Source of the DNA: Clostridia bacterium
GTDB lineage: Bacteria > Bacillota > Clostridia > Christensenellales > Aristaeellaceae
Assembly (NCBI GenBank): GCA_017484085.1
Contig: JAFUTW010000024.1
Location: 1 to 64,000 of the forward strand
DNA length: 64,000 nt
Reading direction: 5' to 3'
Below, piece after piece: positions 8,497 to 16,458 of the stretch; within the stretch, counting starts at the first letter, position 1, and the number at the start of each line of letters is the position of its first letter. The notes below the pieces were generated by a model that saw only the letters and a list, made by a program, of their open reading frames with translations, ran no database searches and was not told where the DNA came from. A program made the translations under genes and the position numbers.

Positions 8497-8505
8497 ATTA
8501 TACCA
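8497..8505 (-). promoter_or_regulatory. Extended -10 promoter of the MBOAT/ligase/decarboxylase operon
   Basis: On the minus strand TGG-TATAAT, a consensus -10 with the TGn extension, lies 66 bases before the MBOAT start. No good -35 is seen, which is acceptable for an extended -10 promoter. Confidence 0.6.
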
Positions 8506-8586
8506 TGAAAACGGGATTTCTGCATTACTTTCTGCAGGATCGCTGCGTGCAGGCCGTGGGGCAGGGCGGAATCCTTCGCAAGACAA

Positions 8587-8615
8587 TTGAGTTTCCGGGA
8601 AAGGGGATGTATAAT
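8587..8615 (+). promoter_or_regulatory. Promoter of cdd
   Basis: TTGAGT, a 17-base spacer and a consensus TATAAT at 8610-8615, about 30 bases before the cytidine deaminase start. Confidence 0.7.
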
Positions 8616-8645
8616 GAAGAGGCAATTCAGCACCGGAGGGAAACG

Positions 8646-9056
8646 ATGTCAGAAACGAGAGAATTGATCCGGGCGGCTTTGGAAGCCCGTGAAATGGCCT
8701 ATACGCCGTATTCCCATTTCAAGGTGGGCGCGGCGCTGCTGGCGAAGGACGGCACCGTCTGGCGGGGCTGCAATATCGAAAACGCGGCGTACACGCCGAC
8801 CAACTGTGCGGAGCGCACGGCCTTCTTCAAGGCGGTCAGCGAGGGCTGCAGAGAGTTTTCGGCCATTGCAGTCGTGGGCGGCCGGGAAGGCCCCGTCACG
8901 GAGGAGTGCGCGCCCTGCGGCGTCTGCCGGCAGGTGATGGCGGAGTTCTGCGATCCCGATGACTTCCGGGTCATCCTGGCGGCGGATGAAGAGCACTACT
9001 CGGTGTACAGGCTTCGCGAGCTTCTGCCGCAGGCTTTTGTCCCTTCGCGCCTCTGA
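8646..9056 (+). CDS. cdd: Cytidine deaminase
   Basis: A 136-residue homotetrameric-type cytidine deaminase that converts (deoxy)cytidine to (deoxy)uridine in pyrimidine salvage. NCAERTA holds the first zinc cysteine and the catalytic Glu, and PCGVCRQ holds the other two cysteines. FKVGAALLAKDG and GCNIENAAYTPTNCAER are family landmarks. The ATG at 8646 was chosen because a GGAGGG site lies just upstream and the product then has the usual length; the reading frame stays open further upstream without homology. Confidence 0.93.
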   Translation: MSETRELIRAALEAREMAYTPYSHFKVGAALLAKDGTVWRGCNIENAAYTPTNCAERTAFFKAVSEGCREFSAIAVVGGREGPVTEECAPCGVCRQVMAEFCDPDDFRVILAADEEHYSVYRLRELLPQAFVPSRL

Positions 9057-9096
9057 GCGCAGCCGGGATTTGCAGAAGTGAGAAGGAGAGTGGGTC

Positions 9097-10053
9097 ATGA
9101 CGCTGCTGGAGTACCGCGTATTTGACACCGTTACGCAACAGGGAAGCTTTGCGGGAGCGGCGCAGGCGCTGCATCTTACCCCCAGCGCGGTCAGCCATGC
9201 CATCGGGGCCATGGAGGAAGCGTGCGGCTTTCAGCTTTTCGTCCGCGGGAGAGGCGGCGTCAGCCTCACGCATGTGGGAGAGACGCTGTACCCGCTGATC
9301 CGCCAGGTCCTGTCGGCGGATGAGAGCATCACGCGCGCCGTGGATGAGATCAAGGGTGTCCAGCGCGGGAAGGTGCGCATCGGGGCCTTCAACAGCGTGT
9401 GCGTCTCCTGGCTGCCGCAGATCGCGGAGGACTACCGAAGACGGTATCCGGGCGTGGATATTGAGATCCACCAGGGCACCTACAGCGACGTCATCGAGTG
9501 GATCAAGAGCGGCGTGGTCGACCTGGGTTTCCTCTCCACGCAGTACACGAGGGAGCTGACGATCCATCCCCTCTACAGGGACCGCCTGATGTGCGTGACG
9601 CCGGGGACGTATCAGCCGCGCAATCCGGGCTACATCACGCCGGAGGAACTGCGCAACGAGACGTTTGTCGTGCAGGGTTCTTCGGTGGATGCCGATATCC
9701 AGGCTTTTCTGGCCAAATACCAGATCAGCGCCCACGCTTCCTGCCTGGTGACGGATGACCTTTCCACCTTCGCCATGGTGGAAAGCGGCTTCGGCGTGTG
9801 CATCATGCCCAGCCTGGTGCTGGAGGGCTATCGGGGAGGGGCCAAGGTGCTGCCCATCGAGCCCATGGAATACCGGGAGTTCGGCGTGGCCCTGCCGCGC
9901 ACGCAGACGATGGCGCCCGCCGTGGCGGAGATGCTGGAAACGATTGAACGATTTGCCGCAGAGCAGCGCCGGGGCGCTGCCATCGGAGGCGTGCTGCCGC
10001 CGGATGCGGAAGAACAGGAACGGGCTAAGGGCCCGGAGGAGGATTTATGCTGA
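9097..10053 (+). CDS. LysR-family transcriptional regulator
   Basis: A 318-residue protein with an N-terminal winged helix (residues 1-60; FDTVTQQGSFAGAAQALHLT is the recognition segment) and a periplasmic-binding-protein-like effector domain (about 88-295). Its stop overlaps the start of the Lrp-type gene by 7 bases, so the two regulators and the aminotransferase form one translationally coupled unit. The effector is unknown; amino-acid or keto-acid sensing would suit the context. Confidence 0.88.
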   Translation: MTLLEYRVFDTVTQQGSFAGAAQALHLTPSAVSHAIGAMEEACGFQLFVRGRGGVSLTHVGETLYPLIRQVLSADESITRAVDEIKGVQRGKVRIGAFNSVCVSWLPQIAEDYRRRYPGVDIEIHQGTYSDVIEWIKSGVVDLGFLSTQYTRELTIHPLYRDRLMCVTPGTYQPRNPGYITPEELRNETFVVQGSSVDADIQAFLAKYQISAHASCLVTDDLSTFAMVESGFGVCIMPSLVLEGYRGGAKVLPIEPMEYREFGVALPRTQTMAPAVAEMLETIERFAAEQRRGAAIGGVLPPDAEEQERAKGPEEDLC

Positions 10054-10541
10054 CGACGCTGGATATGCATATTCTGGAGATACTCTGTGAGGACGCGCGG
10101 GTATCGCCGCGGGAACTGTCGGTGATGACGGGCGCGGCGGAAGAAGAAGTGAACGCCGCAATGGACGGCCTGAGGCGCGCGGGCGTCCTGGTGGGGACGC
10201 AGACGCTGATCAACTGGGAGCGTACGGACAGGGAGTTCGTGCGCGCGGTGATCGAGGTGAACGTGCAGCCCCAGCGGGAAAAGGGGTTTGACGCCATCGC
10301 ACAGCGGATCATGCAGTACAACGAGGTGCGGTCGCTGTACCTGATGAGCGGCGCATACGATCTGCTGGTGGAGTGCGAGGCGGCCACCCTAAGGGAACTG
10401 GCTCAGTTCGTGCACAGCCGGCTCTCCGTCATCGAAGGGGTCACCGGCACGGCCACGCACTTCATGCTGCGCACCTACAAGTATGGCGGCACGGTCTTTG
10501 AGGCGCCGCAGGATGACAGGCGGCAGGCGGTGATGCCCTGA
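10047..10541 (+). CDS. Lrp/AsnC-family transcriptional regulator
   Basis: A 164-residue protein with an N-terminal helix-turn-helix (DMHILEILCEDARVSPREL onwards) and a C-terminal RAM domain (about 70-145) of the kind that binds amino acids. It starts inside the end of the LysR gene and its stop shares a base with the start of the aminotransferase gene (10541). Such Lrp-aminotransferase pairs often regulate amino-acid catabolism; the specific ligand is not visible. Confidence 0.87.
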   Translation: MLTTLDMHILEILCEDARVSPRELSVMTGAAEEEVNAAMDGLRRAGVLVGTQTLINWERTDREFVRAVIEVNVQPQREKGFDAIAQRIMQYNEVRSLYLMSGAYDLLVECEAATLRELAQFVHSRLSVIEGVTGTATHFMLRTYKYGGTVFEAPQDDRRQAVMP

Positions 10542-11719
10542 TGGATTACGAGCGCATCATCAATACCCGGGTGGCCAGCGTGCCGCCCAGCGGCATCCGC
10601 AAGTTTTTTGACATTGTAAAGCAGATCCCGGACGCCATCTCGCTGGGCGTGGGCGAGCCGGACTTTGTGACGCCCTGGCCGCTGCGGGACGCTGCGATCC
10701 AGGCGATCGAGGACGGACAGACGCAGTACACCTCCAACTGGGGGCTCCCGTCCCTCCGGGAGAAGATCGCGGCCTACCTTCGTCTGCGCTATCACCTGCA
10801 GTACAGCCCGGAGAACGAGATCCTGGTGACCGTAGGCGCCAGCGAGGGTATCGACATCGCCCTGCGCGCCGTCCTCTGTCCCGGGGACGAGGTGCTGATC
10901 CCCGATCCCAGCTATGTGAGCTATGCGCCGTGCGTCACCTTTTCAGGCGGCGTCGCGGTGCCTGTCAGGACACGGCAGGAGGACGGCTTCGCCCTGCGCG
11001 CGGATGCGCTGCGCGCCGCGATCACCCCGCGGACCAAGGCCGTCATCCTGCCATATCCCAATAACCCGACCGGCGGCGTGATGTCGCGCGGGGAGCTGCT
11101 GGCGCTTTCAGAGGTGCTGTGCGGGACGGACATCATCGTCATCTCCGACGAGATCTACTCGGAACTGATCTACGGCGGACACGAGCATACGTCGTTTGCC
11201 GCCCTGCCGGGGATGCGGGAGCGTACGATCACGCTGAACGGCTTTTCCAAGGCCTTTGCCATGACGGGCTGGCGCGTCGGTTATGCGTGTGCGCCCAAAG
11301 AGCTGCTCGCCCCCATGTTCCGGATCCACCAGTACACCATGCTGTGCGCCTCCAATATGGGGCAGGTCGCGGCGGACAAGGCGCTCTCCCGGGCGTTTGA
11401 AACGAATTTTGAAGACGTCCGCCAGATGGTCCGCTCCTACGACCGCAGGCGCAGGCTGATGGTGGACGGGCTGCGCGAGATGGGGCTGCCGTGTTTTGAG
11501 CCGAAAGGGGCGTTCTACGTATTCCCCTGCATCGCAGGGACCGGGCTTTCGAGCGACCAGTTCTGTGAGAGGCTGCTGCGTGAAAAGCATGTCGCAGCGG
11601 TCCCGGGAACGGCCTTCGGCGAGTCGGGCGAGGGCTATGTGCGCTGCTCGTACGCGACAGGCATCGAAAAACTGCGGGAAGCGCTGGTAAGGATGGGCGG
11701 CTTTATGCAGTCCCTGTGA
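10541..11719 (+). CDS. PLP-dependent class I/II aminotransferase
   Basis: A 392-residue fold-I aminotransferase. The PLP lysine is Lys237 in NGFSKAFAMTGWRVGY. PYPNNPTGGVMS supplies the cofactor Asn, ISDEIYSEL the Asp/Tyr pair, and the C-terminal GYVRCSYA the substrate-carboxylate Arg. The sequence resembles the aspartate/aromatic or PatA-type aminotransferases of Firmicutes, but the substrate cannot be assigned. It is the third gene of the regulator-regulator-enzyme unit. Confidence 0.88.
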   Translation: MDYERIINTRVASVPPSGIRKFFDIVKQIPDAISLGVGEPDFVTPWPLRDAAIQAIEDGQTQYTSNWGLPSLREKIAAYLRLRYHLQYSPENEILVTVGASEGIDIALRAVLCPGDEVLIPDPSYVSYAPCVTFSGGVAVPVRTRQEDGFALRADALRAAITPRTKAVILPYPNNPTGGVMSRGELLALSEVLCGTDIIVISDEIYSELIYGGHEHTSFAALPGMRERTITLNGFSKAFAMTGWRVGYACAPKELLAPMFRIHQYTMLCASNMGQVAADKALSRAFETNFEDVRQMVRSYDRRRRLMVDGLREMGLPCFEPKGAFYVFPCIAGTGLSSDQFCERLLREKHVAAVPGTAFGESGEGYVRCSYATGIEKLREALVRMGGFMQSL

Positions 11720-11764
11720 GGATTGTGACGAAAATGTAAACAGCGATTGATTCTTCAATGACAG

Positions 11765-11794
11765 GCCGGCTGAAAGCGTTGAACTTTCACCGGC
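11765..11794. promoter_or_regulatory. Inverted repeat overlapping a -35 box
   Basis: GCCGGCTGAAAG and CTTTCACCGGC are near-perfect inverted arms 7 bases apart. No T run follows, and the right arm begins inside the -35 of the next promoter, so an operator is more likely than a terminator. Confidence 0.5.
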
Positions 11795-11807
11795 TTCGTC
11801 GTATAAT
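11779..11807 (+). promoter_or_regulatory. Promoter of the foldase lipoprotein gene
   Basis: TTGAAC, a 17-base spacer and a consensus TATAAT at 11802-11807, 55 bases before the start codon. Confidence 0.75.
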
Positions 11808-11861
11808 GGGCGCGTTGTCCAAAGAACTATATCCCTGAGCGGGAGACGAAGGAGTAAGAAG

Positions 11862-14084
11862 ATGAAGAAGCTTGCCCTGATCCTGACGCTGGTGCTGGCG
11901 CTTGCAGCGCTGACCGCCTGCGGAAACGATGCCAAACAGACGCCTGCAGCGGCGACGTCAGCACCGACGGCCGAGCCTACAGCGGAACCGACGGCCGAGC
12001 CTACAGCGGAACCGACGGCCGAGCCTACAGCGGAGCCGACCGCAGAACCGACGACGGAGCCGACCGCAGAACCGACGGCCGAGCCCACAGCGGAACCGAC
12101 GGCTGAGCCTACAGCAGAACCGGTTGCGGAGGATTCTGCCAATCCCGTGCTGGCCGCGACGAAGGACGGCGCCATCAGCGTGACCAAGGAAGACCTGCAG
12201 GCTGACTATGATGAGATGCTTGCTTATTATCTCACCCAGTACAGCCAGATGGGCTACACGGTGGATGAGTATGACGCGGAATTCCAGCAGAGCGTGGCGA
12301 CCTATACCGCACAGTCTGTCATGAGCCGCAAGGTCGTGGAAAAATGGGCGGCCGACAACGGCTATACGCTGACCGACGAGCGCGAGGCGGAGCTGAAGAA
12401 GGAAGCTGAAGATGCCGTCACGCAGGCGCGTGAATACATGAGCAGCATGTTCAGCACGTATTACGGGCTCAGCGGTGAGGAACTGGAAACCACCGTGGAG
12501 CAGTATATGCAGGAGAGCGGCTACAACGCGGATGCGTATCTGGACAGCGCGCGCTTCAACGACCTGCTGGATTTCGTGCATGCCACGGCCGTGAAGGACG
12601 TGACGGTGACCGAAGAAGAGGTCAAGGCCGCTTTTGAAGAGAAGATCGCAAGCGCGAAAGAAAGCTACGCGACCGTCGATAATTACCTGAACGCCGTGCA
12701 GAACGGCGAGGACGTGGTCTACGTTCCCGAGGGAGTCCGCCGCGTCCAGGTCGTCTATGTGACGAAGCCGGAAGAAGCCGAAGAAGAGGCGACCCCTTCG
12801 GAGGCGACAGCTGACGAAGCGACGCCTGCCGAGGCAACTCCGGCCGAAGCGCAGCAGGAGCCGGCCGGTGCCGCAAAGGCCGAGGCTGCGCGCGCCGCGC
12901 TGCTCGAGGGCCACGACTTTGCCGAGGTGGCTGCCGCTTACGATGAGAGCGGCGCACAGGCGTCCGATATTGAGAAGGGGATCCTGGTGGCAGAAGGCAG
13001 CCAGCTCTATACCGAAGAACTGGTGAAGGCCGCGATGGGCCTTGAAAAGCCGGGCGATGTCTCCGATGTCGTGGAGACGGCGGGCGCGCTGTTCGTCGTG
13101 CGCTATCTGGAAGACGTTGCCTCCGGCGAGGCGGACTTTGAGAGCCGCAAGGAGACGGAGACCGCTTCGTTCCGGGAGACCAAGGAGCAGGAGGCCTACA
13201 GCGCCTTCGTCTCCGGCATCGTGGAGGACGCAGGGATCGAGTATAAGGATCTCACGCCGCTCTACCATGTGTATGCGGGTGAGGAGATCGTGGCGAAGAC
13301 CGCCTATGCGACTGTAAGCAAAGATGCTTCTCTGCTTTCGCTGCCGGGCGGCGATGCGGTTGCCGCGCTGAAAGCGGGGGCCAGCCTGGATATCCTGGGC
13401 CACGTCGTGGTGGACGGAACGGACTGGGCTTTTGTGGCGGTGCCCGGCACGGAGTTCAAGGGCTATCTGACGGTCGGTGAGTATGCGGGCGCGGAGGAAG
13501 AGGCGGCGCTGGCGGTAGACAATACCGCCCTGGCGGAAGCTGCGCAGGCGGCTGCGGAGGCGAAGCCCGTCTTCTCTATCGTGATGAATGACGGCGCCGT
13601 CATCTACGGTGAGCTGTATCCCGAAACGGCGCCCGAGTCCGTTGGCAACTTCGCAGAGCTTGCCCGCAGCGGTTTCTACGACGGGCTGACCTTCCACCGC
13701 GTCATCGCCGGATTCATGATCCAGGGCGGTGATCCGGCGGGCAACGGCACAGGCGGACCCGGCTACGGCATCAAGGGTGAGTTCTCGGCCAACGGCGTCG
13801 AGAACGGCGTCAGCCACAAGCGCGGCGTACTGTCCATGGCGCGCTCGACCGATATGGATTCCGCGGGCAGCCAGTTCTTCATCATGCATGCGGACGGCGA
13901 TTTCCTCGACGGTCAGTATGCAGCCTTCGGCATGGTGCTTGGCGGCCTGGATGAAGTCGACGTGATCGCTTCCGTGCCGACCGACTCCAATGACAAGCCG
14001 CGCACGGAGCAGGTGATCCGAACCGTGTGGGTGGAGACGAACGGCAAGGAGTACACCTTTACCAAGCTGAACAGCGTGGACTGA
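11862..14084 (+). CDS. Lipoprotein foldase with parvulin-like and cyclophilin domains
   Basis: A 740-residue exported lipoprotein. Residues 1-20 are a signal peptide with lipobox LTAC (Cys20). Residues 35-87 are a TAEP repeat linker. Residues about 95-450 resemble a SurA/PrsA-type chaperone arm with a PpiC-like parvulin segment interrupted by a second low-complexity ATPxEA stretch. Residues about 468-545 look like an SH3-type module. Residues about 568-735 are a full cyclophilin domain (GFYDGLTFHRVIAGFMIQGG, GSQFFIMHADGDFLDGQYAAFG). It should assist folding of proteins after export. Cyclophilin assignment is firm; the parvulin part is divergent and may not be catalytic. Confidence 0.85.
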   Translation: MKKLALILTLVLALAALTACGNDAKQTPAAATSAPTAEPTAEPTAEPTAEPTAEPTAEPTAEPTTEPTAEPTAEPTAEPTAEPTAEPVAEDSANPVLAATKDGAISVTKEDLQADYDEMLAYYLTQYSQMGYTVDEYDAEFQQSVATYTAQSVMSRKVVEKWAADNGYTLTDEREAELKKEAEDAVTQAREYMSSMFSTYYGLSGEELETTVEQYMQESGYNADAYLDSARFNDLLDFVHATAVKDVTVTEEEVKAAFEEKIASAKESYATVDNYLNAVQNGEDVVYVPEGVRRVQVVYVTKPEEAEEEATPSEATADEATPAEATPAEAQQEPAGAAKAEAARAALLEGHDFAEVAAAYDESGAQASDIEKGILVAEGSQLYTEELVKAAMGLEKPGDVSDVVETAGALFVVRYLEDVASGEADFESRKETETASFRETKEQEAYSAFVSGIVEDAGIEYKDLTPLYHVYAGEEIVAKTAYATVSKDASLLSLPGGDAVAALKAGASLDILGHVVVDGTDWAFVAVPGTEFKGYLTVGEYAGAEEEAALAVDNTALAEAAQAAAEAKPVFSIVMNDGAVIYGELYPETAPESVGNFAELARSGFYDGLTFHRVIAGFMIQGGDPAGNGTGGPGYGIKGEFSANGVENGVSHKRGVLSMARSTDMDSAGSQFFIMHADGDFLDGQYAAFGMVLGGLDEVDVIASVPTDSNDKPRTEQVIRTVWVETNGKEYTFTKLNSVD
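11964..12123 (+). repeat. In-frame TAEP tandem repeat
   Basis: About 13 copies of a 12-base unit encoding Thr-Ala-Glu-Pro, with variants such as TTEP. It forms an extended, acidic, proline-rich spacer just after the lipid anchor. The repeat could change length by slippage. Confidence 0.9.
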
Positions 14085-14096
14085 GCAAAGCAGCAA

Positions 14097-14127
14097 GCCC
14101 CCTCCCGGAAACGGGAGGGGGCGTTTT
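14097..14127 (+). terminator. Rho-independent terminator after the foldase gene
   Basis: GCCCCCTCCCG, GAAA loop, CGGGAGGGGGC, then GTTTTGT. It lies between convergent genes. Confidence 0.9.
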
Positions 14128-14144
14128 GTAAGAACTGAAACCGG

Positions 14145-15029
14145 TTAACGGGAAAGCGCTTCCTGCACCTCGGAAAGCTTCGGGATGGAGGGCGCGGCGC
14201 CCATGCGGCTGACGGCGATGGAGGCTGCCTGCGCTGCGTACAGCAGCGCTTCTTCCTCCGCTGCGCCGGCGGCTATGCGGCTGAGGAAGAAACCTTCGAA
14301 GGTGTCGCCGGCGGCTGTGGTATCCACCGCCTTTGCGGGGATGGCACTCTGGAAGCAGCGGGGCCTGCCCGCACCGGCGGCGACGGCGCCTTTGCTGCCC
14401 AGGGTCACGATGATGCGCGCCTGCGGGAAGCGGCGGGTGATCGCCTCGACGGCATCCCCGTCCGCCGCGCCGGAGAGAGTGCGGGCTTCCGCCTCGTTGA
14501 CGAACAGCCAGTCGCAGAGCTCCAGCGGCAGCTTTTCGGTGCCGGCGATGGGAGAGGGGTTCATGGCGATCTTCATGCCGCGCGCCTTCGCGAGGCGCAT
14601 GATCGTCTCCAGACAGGAGATCTCATTCTGCAGAACGAGCAGGTCGCCCTCGCCGAAGTGGGAGAGCGTCTCCTCGGCCTGGGCTTCGTCGACTTTGGCG
14701 TTGCTTCCGGGGTAGAGGATGATGCAGTTTTCACCCTCCGCGTTGATCTGAATGACCGTATGGCCGCCGGGGCCGGGCAGCTGACGAAGATAATCCGTGC
14801 GGACGCCGGCGCTCTGCAGCATGGCGGAAAGCGGTGCACCGTCTTCTCCGATGCAGCCCGCGTGCCAGACGTCTGCGCCGCCGGATGCCAGCGCGATGCT
14901 CTGGTTGAGGCCTTTGCCGCCGCAGGCGACCTCGCGGGAGAGACAGGCCAGCGTTTCACCGGGGCGGATGAAATAGGGCATCTTGTAAATGTAGTCCAGG
15001 TTGAGTGAACCGAAGCTCAGGATCTTCAT
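14145..15029 (-). CDS. rbsK: Ribokinase-type PfkB carbohydrate kinase
   Basis: A 294-residue PfkB kinase. GGKGLNQSIALASGG (about residues 38-52) is the ribokinase substrate loop. DTTAAGDTFEGFFL holds the catalytic Asp and anion hole, and VTLGSKGAV is the usual nucleotide-site segment. The ATG at 15029 is preferred over a GTG four codons upstream because a GGAGG site is 11 bases from this ATG and too close to the GTG. It is divergent from the AEC permease. Ribose is the likely substrate, but other pentoses or nucleosides are possible. Confidence 0.8.
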   Translation of the reverse strand: MKILSFGSLNLDYIYKMPYFIRPGETLACLSREVACGGKGLNQSIALASGGADVWHAGCIGEDGAPLSAMLQSAGVRTDYLRQLPGPGGHTVIQINAEGENCIILYPGSNAKVDEAQAEETLSHFGEGDLLVLQNEISCLETIMRLAKARGMKIAMNPSPIAGTEKLPLELCDWLFVNEAEARTLSGAADGDAVEAITRRFPQARIIVTLGSKGAVAAGAGRPRCFQSAIPAKAVDTTAAGDTFEGFFLSRIAAGAAEEEALLYAAQAASIAVSRMGAAPSIPKLSEVQEALSR

Positions 15030-15067
15030 AGAAAAACACACCTCCGCAACTTGAATTCGCTGTACTG

Positions 15068-15076
15068 ATTATACCA
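15068..15076 (-). promoter_or_regulatory. Extended -10 of the ribokinase gene
   Basis: TGG-TATAAT on the minus strand about 40 bases before the kinase start; the -35 region is weak. Confidence 0.5.
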
Positions 15077-15135
15077 GAGAAAACGGCAAAAATCGACGGG
15101 TTTTGCAAACTGCCGGCGTTTTGACGGTACGGCTC

Positions 15136-15164
15136 TTGCGCCGGGAAATGCAGGGGAGTACAAT
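15136..15164 (+). promoter_or_regulatory. Promoter of the AEC permease gene
   Basis: TTGCGC, a 17-base spacer and TACAAT at 15159-15164, 33 bases before the start. Both hexamers deviate from consensus. Confidence 0.45.
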
Positions 15165-15196
15165 ACGGGTTATCAAATAACAGGGGGCTATAAAAA

Positions 15197-16129
15197 ATGG
15201 AGCGTTTATTCGGCGTGTTGGAGGTCGTGCTGCCGGTCGTGGCGATGGTGCTGACCGGATACGCCGTGAGGCGGCTGGGCATCGTCTCCGAGCGGGGGAT
15301 CGGGGAGATCAAGGAGCTGCTGGTCAAGATCTGTCTGCCCGCGGTGCTCTTCGGGACCTTTTACGCGATGGAGTTTACCTGGCGCGAGGCGGCGCTGTGC
15401 TTTACCCTTTCCGGGGTCACGCTGCTGGCCTTCGCCCTGGGATTTGCGGCAAAGCGGATGCTCGGCGTGCGCAAACGGATCGCGCCGTGGCTGTGCACCA
15501 CCATCGAAGGCGGCAGTATCGGCTATGCGCTGTTCATCTTGCTCTACGGAAAGGAAAACCTTTACCATCTCGCCCTGCTGGACGCCGGCAACGCGCTCAT
15601 CCAGTGGACGCTGGTGATGTCCATGCTCGCGCTCTCCTCGGGCGAAAAGAAGACGCCGGCAGAGACGGTGCGCAGCCTCATCTCGCCCATCAACTGTGCG
15701 ATTGCGGCCGGTCTTCTCTGCTCGGCGGCGGGGATCGGGAAAACGGTGTCGGCAAGCGCGCCCGGACGCGTGCTGGAGGCGGTGCTGGACTTCGCCGGCA
15801 CACCGGTTGCAGCGCTCATCCTGATGACGGTGGGCTACGGCCTGTCCGTGCGGGAGGTGGAATGGAAGGAAACAGCAAAGATGATTGCTGCGCGGGCTGT
15901 CATTTTCGCAGCGGCCGGCTTTGGCGTATACCGCATCGCCGGGGCGCTCTTCCCGGAAAATCCGCTTTACCGCGCGGCAGCGCTCATCTTCTTCATCCTG
16001 CCGCCGACCTATGCCTATCCGGTCTATGTGAAGGATAAAGAGGAGAGCGCCTTCCTCTCGGGCTATCTTGCGGCCTATACGCTGCTGACCATCGCGGCTT
16101 TCGCCGTGGTGGCTGCGATGATCCGGTGA
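15197..16129 (+). CDS. AEC-family (auxin efflux carrier) permease
   Basis: A 310-residue membrane protein with about ten hydrophobic segments in the two-halves layout of the AEC/BART superfamily. Landmarks are LVKICLPAVLFGTFY near the N terminus and PENPLYRAAALIFFILPPTYAYPV in the C-terminal half. Bacterial members export or exchange carboxylates and amino acids such as malate. It shares an intergenic region with the ribokinase gene but not a clear pathway. Confidence 0.8.
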   Translation: MERLFGVLEVVLPVVAMVLTGYAVRRLGIVSERGIGEIKELLVKICLPAVLFGTFYAMEFTWREAALCFTLSGVTLLAFALGFAAKRMLGVRKRIAPWLCTTIEGGSIGYALFILLYGKENLYHLALLDAGNALIQWTLVMSMLALSSGEKKTPAETVRSLISPINCAIAAGLLCSAAGIGKTVSASAPGRVLEAVLDFAGTPVAALILMTVGYGLSVREVEWKETAKMIAARAVIFAAAGFGVYRIAGALFPENPLYRAAALIFFILPPTYAYPVYVKDKEESAFLSGYLAAYTLLTIAAFAVVAAMIR

Positions 16130-16178
16130 TATGAAGGAGCGGTTTCAAAATCGACAGGTTATGCAGCATGCGGCGTTT

Positions 16179-16233
16179 AACCTCATCAGTCAGGGCTTTG
16201 CCCTGCCAGCTTCCTCTAAAGGGGAAGCCAGGG
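16179..16233 (+). repeat. Intergenic palindromic repeat, copy 2
   Basis: CCTCATCAGTCAGGGCTTTGCCC followed by TTCCTCTAAAGGGGAAG. It has the same layout as copy 1 (181-230) and, inverted, copy 3. The region 16130-16458 has no gene; it consists of these two copies and a hairpin. Confidence 0.65.
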
Positions 16234-16265
16234 AAATGTCTCTATCTGTCTTGCCGTCATAAGAT

Positions 16266-16292
16266 AAGCCAGGAGAATGTCTCTCCTGGCTT
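16266..16292. other. Hairpin between two inverted repeat copies
   Basis: AAGCCAGGAGA and TCTCCTGGCTT pair around ATGTC. It lies in the middle of the paired inverted repeats and may be the core of a larger composite element. Confidence 0.55.
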
Positions 16293-16327
16293 TGCAGTAA
16301 AAAGGTAAACCCAAGGAACGTCTCTTC

Positions 16328-16382
16328 TTGCCTTCCCCTTTAGGGGAAGGTGACTTGCGCAGCAAGTCGGATGAGGTCGATG
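16328..16382 (-). repeat. Intergenic palindromic repeat, copy 3 (inverted to copy 2)
   Basis: On the minus strand it reads CGACCTCATC, then the hairpin GACTTGCTGCGCAAGTC, then CTTCCCCTAAAGGGGAAG. The ends match copies 1 and 2, while the inner hairpin sequence differs. Confidence 0.65.
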
Positions 16383-16458
16383 TAAATCCTCTAAAGATGC
16401 TTCATAGAATCTGATAGTCAGTAAGACCGTTCCTTTAACAGGAATATGAATCAATTCA

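Noticed and set aside
11964-12123. CRISPR-like short repeats
   Set aside because: The repeats are 12-base in-frame units coding TAEP without unique spacers, inside a lipoprotein gene.
11958-14096. Long open frame on the minus strand opposite the foldase gene
   Set aside because: Its product is Arg/His/Leu-rich with no recognisable motif; the plus strand carries clear lipobox and cyclophilin motifs. Similar shadows lie opposite the peptide-binding protein, the dipeptidases and FTR1.
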